Both the position numbers and the translations under genes were made by a program. This document shows positions 6,552 through 12,629 of a stretch of 13,709 nt of DNA, piece after piece (the first letter of the stretch is position 1; each line of letters opens with the position of its first letter). Source of the DNA: Phycisphaera sp. (GTDB taxonomy: Bacteria; Planctomycetota; Phycisphaerae; Phycisphaerales; Phycisphaeraceae). Under the pieces are notes generated by a model, which did not search any database, was not told where the DNA came from, and saw only the letters and a program-made list of their open reading frames with translations. Location of the stretch: the NCBI GenBank assembly GCA_029287335.1, contig JARFRI010000408.1, positions 1-13,709 of the forward strand, given 5' to 3'.

Positions 6552-9334
6552 CGCACACCTCCTGCCGAGGCCTGGATCAACGCCGCGCGGTCGGCGACCT
6601 CATCGGCGCAAACCCCGCCAAACCCGTCTTCATAAAGAGGCGGCTGCTTGGGCGGCCAGAACACCCCAGCTCGCACCTGACGGATGACAAAGTCCCGCTG
6701 GTCACGGGCCAACGCCAAGTCATCCGCATCCCATTGCGCTTGCTTAAAAAAGGTATCTGACACCTTTTTCGGGAGATTGATGTAACCGAGCTGCGCACTT
6801 GCATTGACGCCCAGTTTGTCCGCCAGGTCGAGGTACAGCGGCAACTGCAGATCAACCCACTGGCGTTGGCCGTCGATGGTTTTGAGATGTGTCCTGGTGG
6901 GGTCCTTCGCGGTGTCGCTGGTCTTGTAGTCGATGATGCGATGGCCATACTCGGGGTGGCGATCGATACGGTCGATCTGCCCACGGATCGTAAAGGGTTT
7001 GCCATCGACGACGACCTCGGCGAGGCGTGTCTTCTCCTCGTGCTCGATCCGCCAACCCTGTTCAATCATCTTCACGTGCTCAGCCGCATAAGCCTCAAGG
7101 CGATAGCGCAACTGCTCGCGCTGCACCAGGGCCGCGACCGGCGGGTCGTTGCCCAAGCGTTTGGTAAACGCAGCATCAAGCGCGCTGCCCAGCCGCTTGG
7201 CGATCGTGTCGCGCTTCGTGACTGCACGCAGATCATCCCCCGCCAGGATGCGTAGTGCCTCGTGTGCCAGCGTGCCGAACCAGCGTGCCGACAACTCGAT
7301 CGCCTGATCGTTAAGCGCTTCAAGCTTGAGTACGTGCCGTAGGTAAAACCGGTACGGGCAGGCCAGGTAGTCCTTAAAAGCCGTGACGCGCATCGACGTG
7401 ATCGGCACCTCCGGCAGGACGGGCATCGGCATCAAAAACCGGTCGTGCTTGCCCGGCATCAGCAGCATCGGCGCCAGCGTTTCGCCTTGTTCAGCAACGA
7501 AATCCGACACCCGGCGAACTAGCGTCTGGTCGTCAGCCTTCAACAGCAGCCGGCTGGGCAGCAACGGATCGCCCTCGATCGATCGCTTGCCAACAATGAG
7601 CTTCATCCCCTCACGCCAAGCGAGCATTGATGTCAACGCATACCCGTCACGTGCTAACCGGTGCGCATCGCCAGTAAGCCCCAGGCTCGCGCGGACCCCT
7701 TCCGAAAGCAGCGCACTGGTACGCGCCGGCTCGGGTACGTGCTGCTCGTTCATGCCGGCGATCACCAGCCGAGGCGCATCGTCCAATAGCAGTTCGAGGT
7801 AACCGACCAACTCGATCGCGGCCTCGCCGCCGGGGTCGGGGATCGTTTGGCTGCTGACCTGATTGATGGCCAGCGTGACCGCCTGCGTAAACGTGCAATG
7901 CGGCGCAAACGCGGGCTCGACCTCTGCGAGCATTTGCAACGCCTCGGCAATCTGCTCCAGCGCAACGACGATCGCACGGTCCTTCTCCGCATAGCGTTGC
8001 AGCCTCTGCTGGCCGTACACCTCGCGGAGCACCTGTGCGATCGCATCCGCCCATTCATGCAGCGGACGCAGTGCCCCGGCCTGCTCGGGGATCAACCGAC
8101 AGGCCGATCGATAGACCTTCTGCATCGACTCGGCCTGCTTACCTAACCAACCACCCGTCGGTCGAGCCGCGAGGTGATCGGTCGCGTACTGATCCAACAG
8201 CGTCAGCCAAGGCCGGGTCGCCTCACCGGCCTGCTCCGCGATCCATGCCTCGGCATCGGGATGACGCAACAGATTCGCCAGCGCGTCGAAACGCATCCCG
8301 TTGGCATACACAGCGATCGCCTTGAGCAGTTGCACCGGACGAGCCATCCCCATCGGTCGCCCCGCCGCTGACCGCACCGGCAACCCCGCCAGCGCTAAGG
8401 TCCGCTCGATCGGCCCGGCCAATTTTGCATCGCCCATCCCGACCGTGATCTCATCAGCCGAGATTTCGCTCGCCTGCGACCACTGCCGTGCCGTATCCAG
8501 CACCGCCGCCGCCTGATCCTTTGGACCATCACAGATAACAATCGCGTCGTCATCGATATCAATGGTTCGCTGGGCCCAGTAAGCCTGATCCAATCCACCC
8601 AGCGCATCGAAACCCGCCGCATCGGTTGAGCTTGCCGCGATCAACGCAAATACTCTCGTTGTCAAACAACTCAACATCGCGGATAACGTCGGCTGCAGAT
8701 CCGCTACGCCCAGCAGTACGACCCTCGCATCACATGCACATCGCCCCGCCTCGATCGCATCCAGCCGAGCACGGTGTCGATCAACCAATCCCAGTTCGGT
8801 TAACCGCGCTTCGTAGTGCTCGGCTAATTCGCTAAGCGCTGCCCAACGCTCCATGTCGCCAGGGTGCGTCGCGCGCTCGGGCACATCCGACAGCAACAAC
8901 AGATGGCCACCGAGTTCGTCCGCTGCCTGGATCACCTGTTCGGCCAGCGCCCACCACCCCGGCCAATCATCCCGCCCCGGCGCCTCCGGCAGCACCGCGC
9001 CGATCAACGCGTCGTCCGCGTCACGCAAGACCCCCGACCAAACCAGCATCGACGCCAGCCGACCCGCCACCGGCTTGCCATCAACAGGCAGCAACCGATC
9101 CGCCAACCCCCCAAGCGTCACCACCCTCGGCGGAACCATTGCCCGACCCGCCGACCGCTGCGCCAGCAACTCCTCTAGCCGACGCTTGGCCCGGCCGCCG
9201 GGCACCACAATCAGCACATCCCCCAGGTCCAACGCCGACCCGCCCAACTCACGCAGCAGCCAATCTACCGCGGCATGCAGAGCCGGGCCTTTGCTGCCTA
9301 AGAACACATGCTCAACATGATCCATCGATCCCAT
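6548..9334 (-). CDS. addB: AddB-type subunit: inactive helicase fold plus PD-(D/E)XK nuclease
   Basis: About 928 residues from the ATG at 9334 (ATG at 9325 is equally possible). The N-terminus (HVFLGSKGPAL, then LIVVPGGRAKRRLEELL and RVVTLGGLADRLLP) is typical of AddB but has no GKT Walker A, so ATPase activity is unlikely. Residues about 523-532 (VIAGMNEQHV) match the GLNEG-like motif of AddB/RecC folds. The nuclease domain spans roughly 650-850: YLACPYRFYLRHVL (Cys659), GTLAHEALRIL (His691), IRGQIDRID (Asp788), IIDYKTSD (Asp802, Lys804) and LQLPLYLDLA, so the site is intact. The last 120 residues hold one cysteine (Cys909) instead of the CX2CX5C of iron-sulfur AddB proteins. The open frame continues upstream to 9484, but that extension reads through the intergenic repeat, so I excluded it. 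No Shine-Dalgarno is seen. It is the first gene of the addBA operon. Confidence 0.88.
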   Translation of the reverse strand: MGSMDHVEHVFLGSKGPALHAAVDWLLRELGGSALDLGDVLIVVPGGRAKRRLEELLAQRSAGRAMVPPRVVTLGGLADRLLPVDGKPVAGRLASMLVWSGVLRDADDALIGAVLPEAPGRDDWPGWWALAEQVIQAADELGGHLLLLSDVPERATHPGDMERWAALSELAEHYEARLTELGLVDRHRARLDAIEAGRCACDARVVLLGVADLQPTLSAMLSCLTTRVFALIAASSTDAAGFDALGGLDQAYWAQRTIDIDDDAIVICDGPKDQAAAVLDTARQWSQASEISADEITVGMGDAKLAGPIERTLALAGLPVRSAAGRPMGMARPVQLLKAIAVYANGMRFDALANLLRHPDAEAWIAEQAGEATRPWLTLLDQYATDHLAARPTGGWLGKQAESMQKVYRSACRLIPEQAGALRPLHEWADAIAQVLREVYGQQRLQRYAEKDRAIVVALEQIAEALQMLAEVEPAFAPHCTFTQAVTLAINQVSSQTIPDPGGEAAIELVGYLELLLDDAPRLVIAGMNEQHVPEPARTSALLSEGVRASLGLTGDAHRLARDGYALTSMLAWREGMKLIVGKRSIEGDPLLPSRLLLKADDQTLVRRVSDFVAEQGETLAPMLLMPGKHDRFLMPMPVLPEVPITSMRVTAFKDYLACPYRFYLRHVLKLEALNDQAIELSARWFGTLAHEALRILAGDDLRAVTKRDTIAKRLGSALDAAFTKRLGNDPPVAALVQREQLRYRLEAYAAEHVKMIEQGWRIEHEEKTRLAEVVVDGKPFTIRGQIDRIDRHPEYGHRIIDYKTSDTAKDPTRTHLKTIDGQRQWVDLQLPLYLDLADKLGVNASAQLGYINLPKKVSDTFFKQAQWDADDLALARDQRDFVIRQVRAGVFWPPKQPPLYEDGFGGVCADEVADRAALIQASAGGVR
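6747..6769. repeat. 23-nt REP-like palindrome inside addB
   Basis: Arms AAAAAGGT (6747-6754) and ACCTTTTT (6762-6769) flank ATCTGAC. Within the centre a further T-A and C-G pair can form, giving an 11-bp stem with one G-U wobble around a single base. Read on the minus strand it encodes KKVSDTFF in frame (AddB residues 856-863). It resembles, from memory, dispersed palindromes with a GGTGTC...GACACC core that I associate with REP-type/TnpREP elements; I could not verify this. Confidence 0.55.
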
Positions 9335-9350
9335 CGCATTAGGGTAGCCA

Positions 9351-9505
9351 TTTGGTGATTTAGCGAAGTGGCGATCTGGTGATTTAGTGAAGTGGTGAAT
9401 TGGGTACAAGTCTGATTTGCTGAAGGTTGAGGTTTGAAGTGCCGAGCCCCTCGGGTTTGAAACTTCGCCAAATCGCCAGATCACTAAATCACCAAATCGC
9501 CAGAT
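9351..9505. repeat. Degenerate GGTGATTT/GGCGATTT repeats forming a large inverted repeat
   Basis: The addB/TPR-YggX spacer (9335-9520) is largely built from short units of the form TGGYGATYT and GGTGATTTAGYGA. On the plus strand, units run from 9351 to about 9403. On the minus strand, units run from 9504 back to 9463. The 22-base blocks 9369-9390 and 9481-9502 are reverse complements at 21 of 22 positions (mismatch at 9376). The unique centre contains a small hairpin CCGAG-CCC-CTCGG (9442-9454) and an 8-bp direct repeat GGTTTGAA (9431-9438, 9454-9461). No transposase is linked. A lineage-specific intergenic repeat or REP-like element is the likeliest reading. Confidence 0.75.
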
Positions 9506-9508
9506 GCC

Positions 9509-9514
9509 TAGAAT
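9509..9514 (+). promoter_or_regulatory. Candidate -10 element for TPR-YggX gene
   Basis: TAGAAT (5/6 match to TATAAT) ends 6 bases before the ATG at 9521, placing the expected transcription start on or next to the start codon. No good -35 is visible at 16-18 bp, where the repeat array lies. Only a weak AGG precedes the ATG. Confidence 0.4.
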
Positions 9515-9520
9515 AGGTTC

Positions 9521-10153
9521 ATGAGCACTTTAGAAGACCGTATTGCGCAGTGGGAACAGATGTGCCGAGAGGCCCCGGACGACATGTCCTTTTTTTCACT
9601 GGGAAACAGCTACAAAGAAGCCGAGCGTTGGGAAGACGCCGCCGACGCCTACGCCAAGGCGATCGAGCACAACGCCACGATGTCCCGCGCCTTCCACATG
9701 CAGGGCCAAGCCCTCATGAAACTGGACCGCAACGAAGAAGCCGGCCAAGTCCTGACCCAGGGCTACACCGTTGCTGCCGACCGCGGCGACGTCATGCCCC
9801 AGAAGTCCATGGCTGCCCTACTAGAGAAACTCGGCCTGCCCGTCCCCGAAACCGAAGACTTCGCCGCCAAGAAGAAAGCCGTCGAAGCCTCCGGCGACAC
9901 CGTCCTGGACAAACGCACCGGCCAGGCCCAGGCCAAACTTGCCGACCCACCCATGCGCGGCCCCATCGGTGCCTACATCTACGCCAACTTCGGCCAAGAC
10001 ACCTGGACCGAATGGATCGGCATGGGCACCAAGGTTATCAACGAACTCCGTCTGGACTTCAGTAACCCCGCCCACCAGGAAACCTACGAGCAGCACATGC
10101 TCGAATGGCTGGGTATCACCCGCGAAGAGTGCGAAGCGGGCACTAAGGCCTAA
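9521..10153 (+). CDS. TPR protein fused to a Fe(2+)-trafficking (YggX-like) domain
   Basis: 210-residue cytoplasmic protein. Residues about 21-54 (SFFSLGNSYKEAERWEDAAD, AYAKAIEHN) form one clear tetratricopeptide repeat and about 55-88 a second. A Lys/Ala-rich linker follows. Residues 140-199 (LADPPMRGPIGAYIYANFG, WTEWIGMGTKVINELRLDF, then a helix ending MLEWLG) match the Fe(2+)-trafficking/YggX family core, including PP-x-x-GPxG, IY, the W-x-x-W pair, INE-x-RL and the closing ML-x-W/FLG. Free-standing YggX (about 90 residues) protects iron-sulfur enzymes from oxidation and has an N-terminal cysteine (CTFLQRE), which is absent here, replaced by the TPR region. Iron handling or Fe-S protection is therefore inferred, and the TPRs suggest a protein partner. 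It is divergent from addBA across the repeat array and followed by a separate transcription unit. No SD supports the start, but the TPR fold begins soon after it. Confidence 0.85.
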   Translation: MSTLEDRIAQWEQMCREAPDDMSFFSLGNSYKEAERWEDAADAYAKAIEHNATMSRAFHMQGQALMKLDRNEEAGQVLTQGYTVAADRGDVMPQKSMAALLEKLGLPVPETEDFAAKKKAVEASGDTVLDKRTGQAQAKLADPPMRGPIGAYIYANFGQDTWTEWIGMGTKVINELRLDFSNPAHQETYEQHMLEWLGITREECEAGTKA

Positions 10154-10178
10154 AAGCCTCATTGCATCAACAAGATGA

Positions 10179-10207
10179 TTGCACATGATTTAGCCGGTCC
10201 TTACACT
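10179..10207 (+). promoter_or_regulatory. Possible promoter of the 753-residue secreted protein gene
   Basis: TTGCAC (10179-10184) and TACACT (10202-10207, 4/6 to consensus) are separated by exactly 17 bases, 46 bases before the ATG at 10254. The -35 match is poor (TTG only). A second -10-like TACTAT occurs at 10216-10221 without a -35 partner. Confidence 0.35.
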
Positions 10208-10253
10208 GGCTCTTGTACTATTCGATCAACCTTCTTCCCGATGGGGTCCCAAC

Positions 10254-12515
10254 ATGTCTCGACTGATGAGTCGCTCGCTCTTGCTTTGTGTCGCTTTACT
10301 GCTCGCACTGCCCACCGCGGCCCAGACGTTGATCGAGAAGGTGCCCGCCAGTGCGGCGCTCTACGTCGGTTGGCGGGGGTCGACGGATATGGGGCCGGGC
10401 TATGAGGGCTCCAACCTGCAGGGCATGCTCAACGAGATCGGCCTGCTCGACGCGGTGCCCGAGCTCGTCGACCTCATCGATGACCTGGGACAAAAAGGCC
10501 GCATCGGAGAAGACGAAGCCCAGATGCTCGACATGGTTTCCACGCTGATGGCCTCGGCATGGGCCGAGGGCGGCGCGATGTACATGCTCCCGCCGGACCC
10601 GCAAGGCCCGCCGATCCCGCGCCTCTGCGTACTATGGAACAAGGGCGAACAACAAGCCCAACTCCGCGACGCGCTGAACAACGTCGTTGGCATGCTCAAA
10701 GAACAGCTCCCGACCTTCACCGGCGAACTTGACGGCACCATGTTCCTCTCCATCGGCTTCAACCCCGCCGATGCAAAGGTCGCCTCCCTGTCCGACTCGC
10801 CCCGCTTCAAGACCGCGGCCAAGCAAGTGCAAGGCGACGCGGCACTGATGCTCTACCTCGACGCTAAAGAGTGGATCGCGCAGATCGACTCGTTCACCAC
10901 ACAGATGCGCGAGCAAGCCGCCCAACAGCAGCGCCCCTTGCCCCCCTTCGTCCAACTCTGGCCAACGATTCGCGAAGCGACGGGCCTGAGCGGCGTCGAC
11001 AGCCTGGCCATGACTGCTGGCATTCAAGACAAGAACTGGCACACCCAGCTCTTCGTCGGCGCACCGACGCCCCGCCGAGGCATCCTCTCGCTCATGGACA
11101 ACGAGCCGATCAAGCCCGCGAGCCTGATGCACATCCCCAAGACTTCGACCTACGTGCAGGCCTTTTCGATGCAGCCCAGCCGCGTGCTGGACGTGACGAT
11201 GGACGTCGCCGGCGCAGTCGATCCAAAGATCGTTAAGTCGATGCAGGACGCGCTCAAGGACGCCAGCGAAGAAGTCGGCTTCGACCTGGAAATGAAACTC
11301 ATCCGTGGCATGGGACCGACGTGGACGCTCTATGTCGACCCAATGATCGCGGGCAACGGCTTCGCGTCGATTGTCCTCGTCAACGAACTACAAGACCCCA
11401 ACTCCGTCGCACAGGCCATGGCCCAGCTCTCCAGCAAAGCCAATGTCGCCCTGGCCGAGGAAGACGAAGTCAAGGTCCGCTTCATCACCGAAGAAGTCGG
11501 CGGCGCCGCGGTCACCCACCTGGGCATCCCCTTCATCGCTCCGGCATGGACCGTCCACAAAGGCAAGCTCTACGTCTCGCTCTTCCCGCAAGCACTCGAA
11601 ATGGCGATCGAACAATCCGGTAAGCCCGAAGACTCGATCCTCGCCAACGAAGCGTTCCAGACCGCGATGGCACGCTTCCTCGATCAACCCGCACCGGGCA
11701 AGGCGTTTGAAAGCCTCAAGCCCGTCATCGGCCTGTCCTTCGCCGACCTTCCAGAGACCGCGGCCGAGGGCTACGGCATGACCATGATGATCATGCAGAT
11801 GATCACCGGCGGCTCCGAGATGCTCACCGGCGAACCCTCCTCCATGCGCATGCCCCCCGTCGGCAAGCTACTGCCCTACCTCGAAGTCTCCGGCGGTGTC
11901 ACCCGCGTCGATGCCAACGGCCTGCACTTCCACTCCATCGAGCCCTTCCCCGGCGCCACCATCCTCAGCGCCTCCAAAGGCATGACCGCCGGTGCTGGCC
12001 TCACCGCACCGATGACCGTCGCCGTCCTCCTCCCCGCCCTCGGCTCGGCACGCGACGAAGCCCGCACCATGCAGACCCAGGTCCAGGCCCGGCAGATCAG
12101 CATGGCCAACTTCGCCTACGCCGCCGACCACAAAGGCATCTACGCCGACGACCTCGCGAAACTACAGGCATACATCGACGGCCCCGAACTGTTTATCTCC
12201 TCACGCTCAACCCGGGACAAGACCCTGCCCGCGAACTTCGACGAGTTGCCCGAAGCCCAACAAGCCAAGGCCATCCGCCAGAGCAGCTCTTACGTCCTCA
12301 TCCCGCTGGGCAATCAAGACCAGGTGCAAAACCCCAGCGACACCATCATGCTCTTTGAACGGCCCGACGAAACCGACGCCGATGAACTGGCCGTCACCAG
12401 AGCCGACGGCTCCTCGACGATGATGCCCAAAGAAGAACTCGCCCAGACCCTGCAAAAACAGACCGGCCAATCCGTGCAACAACTCATCGACCGCCAGGAA
12501 AACCTCGGCCAGTAA
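10254..12515 (+). CDS. Secreted protein: DUF3352-like N-terminal region with pseudopilin-like C-terminal region
   Basis: 753 residues with a signal peptide at 1-23 (core LLLCVALLLALP, cleavage near TAA|Q). The mature start IEKVPASAALYVGWRGS and later repeated segments (GDAALMLYLDAKEW at 194-207; SLMHIPKTSTYVQAFSM at 290-306) resemble DUF3352-type exported proteins, whose function is unknown. From about 576 the character changes: a hydrophobic stretch TAPMTVAVLLPALGSAR (584-600) is followed by DEARTMQTQVQARQISMANF and AYAADHKGIYADDLAKLQAY, then a GPELFIS block (643-649), TIMLFERP (697-704) and AVTRADGSSTMMPKEEL (713-729). That order mimics planctomycete pseudopilin-type proteins (LLPALGKAR, helix, YA-x-x-x-KG-x-P, DG motif), although here the hydrophobic helix is internal and has no prepilin peptidase site. 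It is probably periplasmic or envelope-associated. Translation start: ATG 10254 (or Met5) with a weak GGGG upstream. It ends in the terminator at 12537. Confidence 0.85.
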   Translation: MSRLMSRSLLLCVALLLALPTAAQTLIEKVPASAALYVGWRGSTDMGPGYEGSNLQGMLNEIGLLDAVPELVDLIDDLGQKGRIGEDEAQMLDMVSTLMASAWAEGGAMYMLPPDPQGPPIPRLCVLWNKGEQQAQLRDALNNVVGMLKEQLPTFTGELDGTMFLSIGFNPADAKVASLSDSPRFKTAAKQVQGDAALMLYLDAKEWIAQIDSFTTQMREQAAQQQRPLPPFVQLWPTIREATGLSGVDSLAMTAGIQDKNWHTQLFVGAPTPRRGILSLMDNEPIKPASLMHIPKTSTYVQAFSMQPSRVLDVTMDVAGAVDPKIVKSMQDALKDASEEVGFDLEMKLIRGMGPTWTLYVDPMIAGNGFASIVLVNELQDPNSVAQAMAQLSSKANVALAEEDEVKVRFITEEVGGAAVTHLGIPFIAPAWTVHKGKLYVSLFPQALEMAIEQSGKPEDSILANEAFQTAMARFLDQPAPGKAFESLKPVIGLSFADLPETAAEGYGMTMMIMQMITGGSEMLTGEPSSMRMPPVGKLLPYLEVSGGVTRVDANGLHFHSIEPFPGATILSASKGMTAGAGLTAPMTVAVLLPALGSARDEARTMQTQVQARQISMANFAYAADHKGIYADDLAKLQAYIDGPELFISSRSTRDKTLPANFDELPEAQQAKAIRQSSSYVLIPLGNQDQVQNPSDTIMLFERPDETDADELAVTRADGSSTMMPKEELAQTLQKQTGQSVQQLIDRQENLGQ

Positions 12516-12536
12516 AGCAAACAACACGAAACAAGC

Positions 12537-12568
12537 AAAAACCGCTCGTCACACGAAGGGCGGTTTTT
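12537..12568 (+). terminator. Intrinsic terminator after the 753-residue protein gene
   Basis: AAAAACCGC (12537-12545) pairs with GCGGTTTTT (12560-12568). Inside, TCGT (12546-12549) pairs with ACGA (12553-12556) around a CAC loop, leaving an AGG bulge. The stem ends in five T. It starts 22 bases after the stop codon. Because the arm begins with five A, it could also act on the opposite strand. Confidence 0.85.
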
Positions 12569-12612
12569 CATCGCGGCCGTACGTTCTGCCATGGATATGC
12601 GTCTACCCAGCC

Positions 12613-12618
12613 AAGGAG
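12613..12618 (+). promoter_or_regulatory. Shine-Dalgarno deciding the sulfatase start
   Basis: AAGGAG lies 11 bases before ATG 12630. In-frame ATGs at 12591 and 12597 lie upstream of it and would add 13 or 11 polar residues before the signal peptide, so 12630 is preferred. Confidence 0.55.
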
Positions 12619-12629
12619 CCTTGCCACCG

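Noticed and set aside
4339..9320. Several 70-160 codon frames on the plus strand opposite addA and addB.
   Set aside because: They are antisense shadows typical of GC-rich DNA: Arg/Ser/Pro/His-rich, no domains and no ribosome-binding sites.
3333..9334. Helicase plus nuclease pair read as a phage-defence island.
   Set aside because: Both proteins match the housekeeping AddA/AddB architecture and order; no restriction, toxin, sensor or mobile genes flank them.
9335..9484. Upstream start for addB at 9484, adding 50 residues.
   Set aside because: The extra residues translate the intergenic repeat array and would cover most of the divergent promoter region; the AddB-like sequence begins only after residue 54 of that longer frame.
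9351..9505. CRISPR array or tandem-repeat locus.
   Set aside because: Units are 8-9 bases, degenerate and inverted around a centre, with no unique spacers of constant length and no cas genes.
10146..10159. Terminator after the TPR-YggX gene.
   Set aside because: AGGC/GCCT is a 4-bp stem with no T run, and it overlaps the stop codon.
12591..12629. Earlier in-frame sulfatase starts at 12591 or 12597.
   Set aside because: They lie before a good AAGGAG ribosome-binding site and would put a polar stretch in front of the signal peptide.
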